Of a stretch of 64,000 bases of DNA, positions 36,788-45,959 are shown one piece after another. The notes under the pieces were generated by a model. The model was not told the origin of the DNA. It searched no databases and was given only the letters and a program-made list of their open reading frames with translations. The stretch comes from Nocardioides caldifontis (lineage in GTDB: Bacteria; Actinomycetota; Actinomycetes; Propionibacteriales; Nocardioidaceae). Location: assembly GCF_008087345.1 (NCBI RefSeq), contig NZ_VHIB01000008.1:62001-126000 (forward strand). Direction: 5' to 3'. Each line of letters starts with the position of its first letter. Within the stretch, counting starts at the first letter, position 1. The translations under genes and the position numbers were made by a program.

Positions 36788-36982
36788 TCATAGGTCGGGG
36801 ACGGCGGACCCGGTCAGTTTCTCAGACGCTCCCAGTGGCCGCGTCCCACCCTCCGGTCGGTGCTTGCGGGGCAGTGTGCCCACGATCGGGGTGTGCGACT
36901 CGTCCACGGTCTCGAGCAGCTCGTCGTCGGGGATCGCGCCGCCGACCTGAAACCGGTTCCACCCCGACCAGCCCAGCCTCAC
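36788..36982 (-). CDS. 64-residue protein coupled to uvrB
   Basis: A small reading frame, GTG at 36982 overlapping the uvrB stop (GTGA), ending 8 bp before terC. The sequence [37 protein letters not shown] faintly recalls the C-terminal end of MmcQ/YjbR-like proteins, which would make it a short or truncated member; this resemblance is weak. The coupling on both sides is the best evidence that it is translated. Confidence 0.5.
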   Translation of the reverse strand: MRLGWSGWNRFQVGGAIPDDELLETVDESHTPIVGTLPRKHRPEGGTRPLGASEKLTGSAVPDL

Positions 36983-39105
36983 CGGGCGCCCGCCTCGATC
37001 ATCTGGCGCAGCTCCTTCTTGAGGTCGGAGATCTCGTCGCGGAGCCGGGCGGCCACCTCGAACTGGAGCTCGGCCGCCGCGGTGTGCATCTGCTCGGTGA
37101 GCTGCTGGACCAGCTCGGCCAGGTCGGCCGACGGGAGCCCGGAGAGGTCGGCACGCTGCCGCTCGTCGCCGCCGCTGCGCAGGGAGGGCACCGGCGCCTT
37201 CTTGCGGCTGGCGTCGCTGCGCCCCACCTGCTGCCAGGTCTGGAGCAGCTGCTCGGTGGTCTCGTCCTCGCGGGCCAGCATCTCGGTGATGTCGGCGATC
37301 TTCTTCCGCAACGGCTGCGGGTCGATCCCGCGCTCCTCGTTGTAGGCGATCTGCTTCTCGCGCCGCCGATTGGTCTCGTCGATGGCCAGCTCCATCGACG
37401 GGGTCACCTTGTCGGCGTACATGATCACCTGGCCCGAGACGTTGCGGGCCGCGCGGCCGATCGTCTGGATCAGCGACTTGTCGGAGCGGAGGAACCCCTC
37501 CTTGTCGGCGTCGAGGATCGCCACCAGCGACACCTCGGGGAGGTCGAGCCCCTCGCGGAGCAGGTTGATGCCGACGAGCACGTCGTACTCCCCCAGCCGG
37601 AGCTCGCGGAGCAGCTCGATGCGGCGGAGCGTGTCGACCTCGCTGTGCAGGTAGCGGGTGCGGATGCCGGCCTCGAGGAGGTAGTCGGTGAGGTCCTCCG
37701 ACATCTTCTTGGTCAGCGTCGTGACGAGCACCCGCTCGTTGCGCTCGCTGCGCGTCCGGATCTCGTGGATCAGGTCGTCGATCTGCCCCTTGGTGCCCTT
37801 GACGATCACCTCGGGGTCGACGAGCCCGGTCGGGCGGATGATCTGCTCGACCACGTTGCCGAGGCCGCCGACCTTGTCGAGCTCGTAGTTGCCCGGGGTC
37901 GCGGAGAGGTAGATCGTCTGGCCGATCCGCTCGAGGAACTCCTCCCACTTCAGCGGCCGGTTGTCCATCGCGCTCGGCAGCCGGAACCCGTGGTCGACGA
38001 GGTTGCGCTTGCGCGACATGTCGCCCTCGTACATCCCGCCGATCTGCGGGACCGCCACGTGCGACTCGTCGACGACCAGGAGGAAGTCCTCGGGGAAGTA
38101 GTCGAGGAGACAGTTCGGCGCCGAGCCCGGCTTGCGGCCGTCGATGTGCATCGAGTAGTTCTCGATCCCCGAGCAGCTGCCGACCTGGCGCATCATCTCG
38201 ATGTCGTACGTCGTCCGCATCCGCAGCCGCTGCGCCTCGAGGAGCTTGCCCTGGCGCTCGAACTCGGCGAGCCGGTCGGCGAGCTCGAGCTCGATGCCCC
38301 GGATCGCCCGCTCCATCCGCTCCGGACCGGCGACGTAGTGGGTCGCCGGGAAGATGTAGAGCTCCTCGTCCTCGGTGAGCACCTCGCCGGTCACCGGGTG
38401 GAGCGTCATCAGCCGCTCGATCTCGTCGCCGAAGAGCTCGACCCGGACCGGGTGCTCCTCGTAGACCGGGAAGATCTCCAGGGTGTCGCCGCGGACCCGG
38501 AAGGTCCCGCGGGTGAACGCCTGGTCGTTGCGGGTGTACTGGATCTCGACGAGCCGGCGGAGCAGCTGGTCGCGGTCGACCTCGCCGCCCACCCGGAGCC
38601 GGACCATCCGGTCGACGTACTCCTGCGGGGTGCCGAGGCCGTAGATGCAGGACACGGTCGAGACGACGATGACGTCGCGGCGGGTGAGCAGGCTGTTGGT
38701 CGCGGAGTGGCGCAGCCGCTCGACCTCCTCGTTGATCGAGGAGTCCTTCTCGATGTAGGTGTCCGTCTGCGGGACGTAGGCCTCGGGCTGGTAGTAGTCG
38801 TAGTAGCTGACGAAGTACTCCACCGCGTTGTTCGGCAGCAGCTGGCGCAGCTCGTTGGCGAACTGGGCGGCGAGCGTCTTGTTGGGCTGCATGACCAGCG
38901 CCGGCCGCTGGAGCCGCTCCACCGCCCAGGCCACGGTGGCGGTCTTGCCGGTGCCGGTCGCGCCGAGCAGCACGACGTCCTGCTCCCCCGCCTTGATCCG
39001 GCGCTCGATGTCGTCGATCGCGGTGGGCTGGTCACCTGCCGGCTGGTAGTCGGAGATGACCTCGAACGGCGCGACCTTGCGCTTCAGGTCGGTGACGGGC
39101 CTCAT
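36979..39105 (-). CDS. uvrB: UvrABC excinuclease subunit B
   Basis: 708 residues. DNA-damage verification helicase of nucleotide excision repair. Walker A is in [13 protein letters not shown]. The beta-hairpin region is [15 protein letters not shown]. Helicase motifs follow ([47 protein letters not shown]). A C-terminal UVR domain is [23 protein letters not shown]. The ATG at 39105 gives [16 protein letters not shown]. All parts are intact. Confidence 0.98.
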   Translation of the reverse strand: MRPVTDLKRKVAPFEVISDYQPAGDQPTAIDDIERRIKAGEQDVVLLGATGTGKTATVAWAVERLQRPALVMQPNKTLAAQFANELRQLLPNNAVEYFVSYYDYYQPEAYVPQTDTYIEKDSSINEEVERLRHSATNSLLTRRDVIVVSTVSCIYGLGTPQEYVDRMVRLRVGGEVDRDQLLRRLVEIQYTRNDQAFTRGTFRVRGDTLEIFPVYEEHPVRVELFGDEIERLMTLHPVTGEVLTEDEELYIFPATHYVAGPERMERAIRGIELELADRLAEFERQGKLLEAQRLRMRTTYDIEMMRQVGSCSGIENYSMHIDGRKPGSAPNCLLDYFPEDFLLVVDESHVAVPQIGGMYEGDMSRKRNLVDHGFRLPSAMDNRPLKWEEFLERIGQTIYLSATPGNYELDKVGGLGNVVEQIIRPTGLVDPEVIVKGTKGQIDDLIHEIRTRSERNERVLVTTLTKKMSEDLTDYLLEAGIRTRYLHSEVDTLRRIELLRELRLGEYDVLVGINLLREGLDLPEVSLVAILDADKEGFLRSDKSLIQTIGRAARNVSGQVIMYADKVTPSMELAIDETNRRREKQIAYNEERGIDPQPLRKKIADITEMLAREDETTEQLLQTWQQVGRSDASRKKAPVPSLRSGGDERQRADLSGLPSADLAELVQQLTEQMHTAAAELQFEVAARLRDEISDLKKELRQMIEAGAR

Positions 39106-39171
39106 GGGTTCGAGCGTAGCCAGCGGCTCCGACAGGACGCGTCCGTCGGCCGCCCCCGATAGATTCCTCCC

Positions 39172-40449
<1,278 letters not shown>

Positions 40450-40452
<3 letters not shown>

Positions 40453-40493
40453 CCGGCTGCTGACCGGCTGGTGACCCGCTGCTGACCGGGCAA
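40450..40493 (+). repeat. Four tandem 11-bp units with stop codons in all three frames
   Basis: TGACCGGCTGC, TGACCGGCTGG, TGACCCGCTGC and TGACCGGGCAA follow one another. The first TGA is the stop of the phospholipase D gene. The 11-base period puts a TGA in each frame, and a terminator hairpin overlaps the last unit. Confidence 0.7.
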
Positions 40494-40515
40494 TGGTCCC
40501 TTGGGGCCATTGCCC
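40488..40515 (+). terminator. Hairpin after the phospholipase D gene
   Basis: GGGCAATGGTCCC (40488-40500) pairs with GGGGCCATTGCCC (40503-40515), 13 bp with one T-G pair and a very small loop. It separates the phospholipase gene from the metalloprotease/ATP-grasp island. Confidence 0.65.
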
Positions 40516-40570
40516 GCGGCGGGGACCGCGAGGAACGTCAGGACGAGAACCAGGCCGTGGAGGCGGACCG

Positions 40571-40882
40571 ATGGAGCCACAGGCACTCGAGGGGTCGTGG
40601 ACCCACGTCCACGAGGAGGACCGGGACGACGTCCAGGTCTGGCTGCCCAGCGACCGTCCGCTCCCGCCCGCCCGCGGCCGCACGTCGTTCACGCTCCGGC
40701 CCGACGGCACGGCCGACGCGGGGTCACCCGGCCCCGACGACCGGGGCGTGACGAGCGAAGACGGCACCTGGCAGGTCGAGGGTGACGTCCTGACGGTCCG
40801 CTGCCCCGGGTGGGTGGCGACCTTCGAAGTCGTGGCCGCGGACCCGGACCACCTCGGGCTGCGGCCGCTCCCCTCCTCCTGA
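40571..40882 (+). CDS. Small lipocalin-like protein of the metalloprotease/ATP-grasp island
   Basis: 103 residues, no signal peptide. It begins LEGSWTHVHEEDRDDVQVWLP and contains TSFTLRPDGTADAG and DGTWQVEGDVLTVRC, spaced like the strands of small lipocalin-like barrels. I do not recognise a defined family. GGAGGCGGACCG before the ATG at 40571 is a good ribosome-binding site. It is 34 bp upstream of the M43 protease gene in the same direction, so co-transcription is likely. A binding or regulatory partner role is only a guess. Confidence 0.65.
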   Translation: MEPQALEGSWTHVHEEDRDDVQVWLPSDRPLPPARGRTSFTLRPDGTADAGSPGPDDRGVTSEDGTWQVEGDVLTVRCPGWVATFEVVAADPDHLGLRPLPSS

Positions 40883-40916
40883 AGCGAGGCCCACCGGCCT
40901 CGGGAGAGGTCCACGA

Positions 40917-42377
40917 ATGCCACCCAGGAAGCGCACCGAGAGCGCGCCCACCGACGACGTCCCCACCCGCAGGATCTGCGCGACCGACGAGGTGAACGAG
41001 AGGCTGCTGAGGACCGTCCCCGGCTACGCCGACACCCGCTCCGAGATCGAGAACCGCACCGGCCGGATGGTCGCCTTCGAGGGGGCGGTGCTGCGCACCG
41101 GCTGCACCAGCATCCCCGTCGTCGTCCACGTCGTGCACCGCACGACCGCCGAGAACATCTCCGACGCCCAGGTGCAGAGCCAGATCGACGTGCTCAACGA
41201 GGACTTCCGGGCCCGCAACGCCGACCGGACCAACACCCCCGCACCCTTCCAGGGGCTCGTCGCGGACGCCCGGATCACCTTCCGGCTCGCGACGACCGAC
41301 CCGGACGGGAACCCGACGAACGGCATCACACGGACCTCGACCAGCAGGACGTCGTTCAACTCCGAGGCCGACGACGTCAAGTCCGCCTCGACCGGCGGTG
41401 CCGACCCCTGGCCCGCCGACCAGTACCTCAACATCTGGACCTGCGGGAACCTCCGCAACTCCCGGAACGAGGCGCTGCTCGGCTACGCGCAGTTCCCCGG
41501 CGGCCCCGCCGCCACCGACGGGGTCGTCGTCCTGCACAGCGCCTTCGGTACGACGGGGTCGGCGACCGCACCCTTCGACCGCGGCCGCACCACCACCCAC
41601 GAGATCGGTCACTGGCTGAACCTGCGCCACATCTGGGGCGACGACGGCACCGGCTGCTCGGGCGACGACTTCGTCGCGGACACCCCCAACGCCGCGGGGC
41701 CGAACTTCGGCGCCCCGACGTTCCCGAACATCACCTGCGGGAACGGACCGCACGGCGACCTGTTCATGAACTACATGGACTACGTCGACGACGCTGCGAT
41801 GTTCATGTTCACCCACGGCCAGGTGGCGCGGATGCAGGCCGCCCTCGACGGCGCCAGGTCGACGATCGGCACCACCGCCCCCTGCCGCGACAAGGGGTTC
41901 GCCGACGACATCGTGAAACCGCTGCCGACCGAGAACGTCAAGGACTTCATCAAGGAGCGCCCGAAGGAGCTGGTGAAGGAGCCGGTCAAGGAGCTCCCGA
42001 AGGACGTCGTCAAGGACACCCCGAAGGACACCCCCAAGGAGTTCGTCAAGGAGCGGCCGAAGGAGCTGGTCAAGGAGCTGCCGAAGGACGGCGGGTTCGA
42101 CCCCAAGGACTTCGTCGAGGGGCCGGACTTCCCCCAGGGGCCGGTCGTCCAGCCGGTCCAGCCGGGGCTGGGCGGCCAGGTGCCGTTCGTGCTGGGCGGC
42201 CAGGCCCGGGGTGCGGCCGGCGGCGGCGACCCGCTCCTGCCGTTGGTGCAGCAGGTGGGTGCGCTGCTCTGGGCGTACTCCTCGGCTGCGCAGCAGGGGA
42301 CGCTGAGCCCGCGCGACTCCGCCCGGTGGCAGCAGCTGTCGGCGGTCTACGCCCAGCTCGTGGCGCTGCTCGGCTGA
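40917..42377 (+). CDS. M43-family zinc metalloprotease with a 13-fold K-[DE]-x-x repeat tail
   Basis: 486 residues. The catalytic site is HEIGHWLNLRH (His228, Glu229, His232, His238), the pappalysin/cytophagalysin type, and the Met-turn is in FMNYMDYVDD. Cysteines near CTSIPVVVHVVH, GCSGDDF and NITCGNG are as in secreted relatives. Yet the N-terminus (MPPRKRTESAPTDDVPTRR) has no signal peptide. After the protease domain, residues 342-393 are 13 exact tetrapeptides beginning Lys-Asp or Lys-Glu, then a Gly/Pro linker and a C-terminal helix of about 50 residues. The next gene is an MvdC/MvdD-type ATP-grasp ligase, 12 bp away. Confidence 0.9.
   Translation: MPPRKRTESAPTDDVPTRRICATDEVNERLLRTVPGYADTRSEIENRTGRMVAFEGAVLRTGCTSIPVVVHVVHRTTAENISDAQVQSQIDVLNEDFRARNADRTNTPAPFQGLVADARITFRLATTDPDGNPTNGITRTSTSRTSFNSEADDVKSASTGGADPWPADQYLNIWTCGNLRNSRNEALLGYAQFPGGPAATDGVVVLHSAFGTTGSATAPFDRGRTTTHEIGHWLNLRHIWGDDGTGCSGDDFVADTPNAAGPNFGAPTFPNITCGNGPHGDLFMNYMDYVDDAAMFMFTHGQVARMQAALDGARSTIGTTAPCRDKGFADDIVKPLPTENVKDFIKERPKELVKEPVKELPKDVVKDTPKDTPKEFVKERPKELVKELPKDGGFDPKDFVEGPDFPQGPVVQPVQPGLGGQVPFVLGGQARGAAGGGDPLLPLVQQVGALLWAYSSAAQQGTLSPRDSARWQQLSAVYAQLVALLG
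41940..42095 (+). repeat. 12-bp coding repeat: 13 tetrapeptides K-[DE]-x-x
   Basis: Within the metalloprotease gene, units KDFI, KERP, KELV, KEPV, KELP, KDVV, KDTP, KDTP, KEFV, KERP, KELV, KELP and KDGG follow without a break. Lys recurs every fourth residue from 342 to 390. A larger repeat, KxFx-KERP-KELV, recurs 96 bp apart. Thr, Lys, Asp and Glu dominate, as in graspetide core peptides. Confidence 0.9.
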
Positions 42378-42389
42378 GCGGGGTCCCGC

Positions 42390-43352
42390 ATGATCGTCGT
42401 GGTCAGCTTCCGGGACAACCCACACGTCGAGGCGGTCCTGGAGCACCTCCGGCGCCGCGCCCTGGTCGTGGACGCGGCCGACTTCCCCACCCGGGCCATC
42501 CTCGAGGTGCGGCTCGCGGACACCGCCGTCCCCGACCTGGTGGCGCTGGAGACCGTGGACGGCCCGGTGCGCGCCGACCGGATCGGCGCGGTCTGGTACC
42601 GCCGCGAGCGCCCGATGGAGCTCGACCCCGCGCTCACCGACCCGACCGCCCGGCTGTTCGCCTGGTCGGAGAGCCAGGAGGCGCTGCAGGGGTTCTGGCG
42701 GGCGACGGAGTGCTTCTGGATGAACCCGCCCGACGTCGACGCGCTGGCCCAGCGGAAGGTCCGCCAGCTCCAGCTCGCCCGCGAGGTCGGGTTGGCGGTC
42801 CCGCCCACGTTGATCACCAACAGCCCGGCGAGGGCGGCGGCGTTCCTCGAGGCGCACCGCCCCGCCGGGGTGGTGCGGAAGGCGTTCCGCAACCTGCGCG
42901 AGGCGCCCCGGTCGACGGCGCTGGTGACGGCCGAGGACGAGGCGCGGCTCGACGAGGTCCGCTTCGCCCCGGTGACCTTCCAGGAGTTCGTCCCGGCCGA
43001 GCTCGACCTCCGGGTCGTCGCGGTCGAGGACGAGCTGTTCGCCACCGCGATCCGGTCGACCGCCGAGCACCAGGTCGACTACCGGCCCGGGCTCGGCACC
43101 GCCGAGCTCTTCGCCTACCGGCTGCCCGACGACGTCGCGTCCGCGCTGCTCGCGCTGCACAAGCGGCTCGGGCTGGCGTACGGCGCCTCGGACCTCCGGG
43201 TGACGCCCGCCGGAGAGCACGTCTTCCTCGAGGTCAACCCGGCCGGGGAGTTCCTCTTCGCCAGCGAGCGGACCGGCCAGCCGGTGCCGCAGGCGATCGC
43301 GGCCTGCCTGGACCGCCACGACCGCGAGCACGAGACCCGGTGGTGCTGCTGA
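42390..43352 (+). CDS. MvdC/MvdD-type ATP-grasp ligase (graspetide synthetase-like)
   Basis: 320 residues. A short N-terminal pre-ATP-grasp part (VVSFRDNPHVEAVLEHLRRR ... AVWYRRERPM) is followed by the ATP-grasp domain, with DLRVVAVEDELFATAIRSTAEHQVDYR and the metal-binding FLEVNPAGEFLF near the end (GQPVPQAIAACL). This layout is that of the enzymes that form ester or amide crosslinks between Ser/Thr/Lys and Asp/Glu side chains in microviridin-like peptides. No separate short precursor gene is seen; the K/D/E/T repeat of the preceding protein is the only evident acceptor-donor rich sequence. Ends 15 bp from the convergent glycosylase gene. Confidence 0.85.
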   Translation: MIVVVSFRDNPHVEAVLEHLRRRALVVDAADFPTRAILEVRLADTAVPDLVALETVDGPVRADRIGAVWYRRERPMELDPALTDPTARLFAWSESQEALQGFWRATECFWMNPPDVDALAQRKVRQLQLAREVGLAVPPTLITNSPARAAAFLEAHRPAGVVRKAFRNLREAPRSTALVTAEDEARLDEVRFAPVTFQEFVPAELDLRVVAVEDELFATAIRSTAEHQVDYRPGLGTAELFAYRLPDDVASALLALHKRLGLAYGASDLRVTPAGEHVFLEVNPAGEFLFASERTGQPVPQAIAACLDRHDREHETRWCC

Positions 43353-43367
43353 GCCGGTCTCCCGAGG

Positions 43368-44306
43368 TCAGACGCGACCGGGAAGGTGCGTGGGCAGCGT
43401 CATCCGGGGCGCCCGCCGCGGCCGGCGCAGCCGCCCTTGCATGACCAGCACCTGCACCCGCAGCCGGTGCGGCCGGTAGGGCTCGAGCAGCTCGGCCAGC
43501 CGTTCGTCGTCGACGGGCTTGCCGGTGAGCGCCCACCCGATGTCCTTGGCGACGTGGAAGTCGCCGAAGCTGACCGCGTCGGCGTCCCCGAGCGCCCGCG
43601 CCCGGGTCTCGGCCGAGGTCCACACCCCGACCCCGGGCAGCGTGCGCAGCCGGCGGTCGGCCTCCTCGACAGGAACGTCCACGAGCCGCTCGAGGGCCGA
43701 AGCCCGCTCCGCCACCCGTACGACGGTCCGCGACCGAGCCGGGTCGACGAGCAGCTGCAGCCACTCCCACGACGGGATGGCCCGGAGCGTCTCGGGGGCG
43801 GGCAGCACCATCAGCCCGCGTCGCTCGGCCTCGGGACCGGGTGCGGGGTCGCCGTACCTGCGGACCAGCCTGCGCTGGGAGGTGAACGCCTCCTTGCCGG
43901 TGACCTTCTGCTCGATGATCGCGGGGACCAGCGCATCCATCACGAGCCTGGTCCGCGGCACCCGCCAGTGCGGGTAGGCCCCCCACGCCGCGGCGAGCAC
44001 CTCGTGCTCGGGGTCGAACCCGGTCGGGTCGTCGCCGGCGCCGAGCAGCTCCGGCAGCCCGTCGAGCACCCAGTCGGCCCCCGGCCCCCAGGCCGTCGCC
44101 CGCACCTCGCCGTCGCGGGACAGCGCCCGCACCGCCAGGGTCACCAGCCCCTCCGGCGTGCGCCACCCCTTCACCACGGTGCCGTCGGGGTCGAGCTGGA
44201 AGGTCGGGTCGCCGGCGCCGCGGCGCAGCGACAGCAGGATCGAGGCGACCGGGCACGGCCAGGAGGGACGCCAGCTCCGCTCGAGCGGGGAGTCGGTCGC
44301 AGGCAC
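43368..44306 (-). CDS. AlkA-like DNA-3-methyladenine glycosylase
   Basis: 312 residues. The helix-hairpin-helix and catalytic Asp of the superfamily are in LRTLPGVGVWTSAETRARALGDADAVSFGDFHVAKD, preceded by LVPAIIEQKVTGKEAFTSQRRLV. It removes alkylated bases from DNA. The N-terminal 100 residues resemble the AlkA TBP-like domain, reduced. The GTG at 44306 gives the start MPATDSPLERS. Divergent from the ATP-dependent DNA ligase, which may also serve repair. Confidence 0.9.
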   Translation of the reverse strand: MPATDSPLERSWRPSWPCPVASILLSLRRGAGDPTFQLDPDGTVVKGWRTPEGLVTLAVRALSRDGEVRATAWGPGADWVLDGLPELLGAGDDPTGFDPEHEVLAAAWGAYPHWRVPRTRLVMDALVPAIIEQKVTGKEAFTSQRRLVRRYGDPAPGPEAERRGLMVLPAPETLRAIPSWEWLQLLVDPARSRTVVRVAERASALERLVDVPVEEADRRLRTLPGVGVWTSAETRARALGDADAVSFGDFHVAKDIGWALTGKPVDDERLAELLEPYRPHRLRVQVLVMQGRLRRPRRAPRMTLPTHLPGRV

Positions 44307-44345
44307 CGCACCAGCCTAGGCGGCGGGATGGCGCAGAATGACCGC

Positions 44346-45866
44346 GTGCTCCTCGCCGACCTGGTCCGCGCCTCCGTCGAGATGACCGCGACCCGGTCCC
44401 GGACCGCCAAGACCGCCGTGGTGGAGCGGACGCTCCGAGCGGCGGCCCCCGACGAGGTGGAGGTGGTCGCGGCGTTCCTCGCCGGCGCGCCACGGCAGCG
44501 GCGGACCGGGCTCGGCTACCGGTCGTTGGAGACGCTCCCCGAACCCGCCACGGAGCCGATGCTCACCGTCCTCGAGGTCGACGCGCTGCTCGAGCGGATC
44601 AGCACCACGGCGGGCGTCGGGTCACGGGCCGCGCGCACCGCCCTGGTGGCGGAGCTGTTCGGCCGCGCGACGGCGGAGGAGCAGCGGTGGCTGAAGGCGC
44701 TCGTCTTCGAGAACCTCCGCCAGGGCGCCCAGGACTCGATCCTGCTCGACGGCATCGCCAAGGCCGCCGAGGTCCCGGTGACCGCGGTGCGCCGGGCCGC
44801 GATGTTCACCCCGTGGTCGGGCGAGGTCGCCGCGGCCGCGCTGTCCGGCGGCCGCGAGGCGCTGGACGCCTTCGGCCTGGTGCCCGGCCGGCCGGTCCGG
44901 CCGATGCTCGCCGCGTCCGCACCCGACGTCGCAGCGGCGCTGGAGAAGATGGCGGCCGCGTGCGTCGTCGACCGCAAGCTCGACGGGATCCGCGTCCAGG
45001 TGCACCGGGTCGGGGGCGAGGTGCGGGTCTACACGCGCAGCCTCGACGACGTCACCGAGCGGCTGCCCGAGGTCGTCGAGGCGGCGCTCGCGCTCGCGGC
45101 CGACCCGGTCGTGCTCGACGGCGAGGTGCTCGCGCTCGCCGAGGACGGGCGGCCCCGGCCGTTCCAGGAGACCGCGTCGCGCACCGGCAGCAGCGTCGCG
45201 GTCGAGGAGCTGCGCCGCCGCACCCCGCTGACGGTGTACTTCTTCGACGTCCTGCACCGCGACGGCGAGGACCTGCTCGACGCCGACGGCGCGACCCGGC
45301 TCGCGCGGCTCGACGAGACGGTGCCCGAGCGGTACCGCGTCCCGCGGGTGGTCACCAGCTCCCCCGAGGAGGCCCAGGCGTTCTTCGACGCGACCGTCGC
45401 CGCCGGCCACGAGGGGGTCGTCGTCAAGGCTCTCGACAGCCCCTACCTCGCCGGCCGGCGCGGCGCCGGGTGGGTGAAGGTGAAGCCACGGCACACCCTC
45501 GACCTCGTCGTCCTCGCGGTCGAGTGGGGCAGCGGTCGGCGCAGCGGATGGCTGTCGAACATCCACCTCGGCGCACGCGACCCCGAGGGCGGCGGCTACG
45601 TGATGCTCGGCAAGACCTTCAAGGGGATGACCGACGAGATGCTCGCGTGGCAGACCGAGCGGTTCCTCTCCCTCGAGACCTCTCGCGAGGGGCACGTCGT
45701 GCACGTCCGACCCGAGCAGGTCGTCGAGATCGCGTTCGACGGCATCCAGACGTCGTCGCGCTACCCCGGCGGGATGGCCCTGCGGTTCGCCCGGGTCCTC
45801 CGCTACCGCGACGACAAGACCGCCGACGAGGCCGACACCGTGGAGACGGTCCGGGCGCTGCGCTGA
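44346..45866 (+). CDS. lig: ATP-dependent DNA ligase
   Basis: 506 residues from the GTG at 44346; an in-frame ATG at 44328 would add six. An N-terminal DNA-binding domain is followed by the nucleotidyltransferase core, whose adenylated Lys is in DRKLDGIRVQVH (Lys211). Further motifs are VLDGEVLALAEDG, GHEGVVVKAL and WVKVKPRHTLDLVVLAV, and then the OB-fold. It matches the LigB/LigC-like actinobacterial accessory ligases that work in repair; the replicative NAD+ ligase would be elsewhere. Confidence 0.93.
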   Translation: MLLADLVRASVEMTATRSRTAKTAVVERTLRAAAPDEVEVVAAFLAGAPRQRRTGLGYRSLETLPEPATEPMLTVLEVDALLERISTTAGVGSRAARTALVAELFGRATAEEQRWLKALVFENLRQGAQDSILLDGIAKAAEVPVTAVRRAAMFTPWSGEVAAAALSGGREALDAFGLVPGRPVRPMLAASAPDVAAALEKMAAACVVDRKLDGIRVQVHRVGGEVRVYTRSLDDVTERLPEVVEAALALAADPVVLDGEVLALAEDGRPRPFQETASRTGSSVAVEELRRRTPLTVYFFDVLHRDGEDLLDADGATRLARLDETVPERYRVPRVVTSSPEEAQAFFDATVAAGHEGVVVKALDSPYLAGRRGAGWVKVKPRHTLDLVVLAVEWGSGRRSGWLSNIHLGARDPEGGGYVMLGKTFKGMTDEMLAWQTERFLSLETSREGHVVHVRPEQVVEIAFDGIQTSSRYPGGMALRFARVLRYRDDKTADEADTVETVRALR

Positions 45867-45883
45867 CCACGGCTCTTTACCTT

Positions 45884-45900
45884 TTCGAGAAAAACTCGAA
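45884..45900. promoter_or_regulatory. A-rich inverted repeat upstream of the sulfatase
   Basis: TTCGAG-AAAAA-CTCGAA, 6-bp perfect arms. The AT-rich patch stands out in this GC-rich DNA, 17 bp after the ligase stop and 59 bp before the sulfatase start. Operator or weak terminator. Confidence 0.4.
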
Positions 45901-45959
45901 CAGCACGCCTGACCTGCCGATACCTTCCGTGGCTGACGTCGAACGACCACGGGGGAGAC

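Noticed and set aside
36780-36985. Manganese (yybP-ykoY) riboswitch upstream of terC
   Set aside because: The space upstream is filled by the small coupled ORF and uvrB, with no room for or sign of the riboswitch core.
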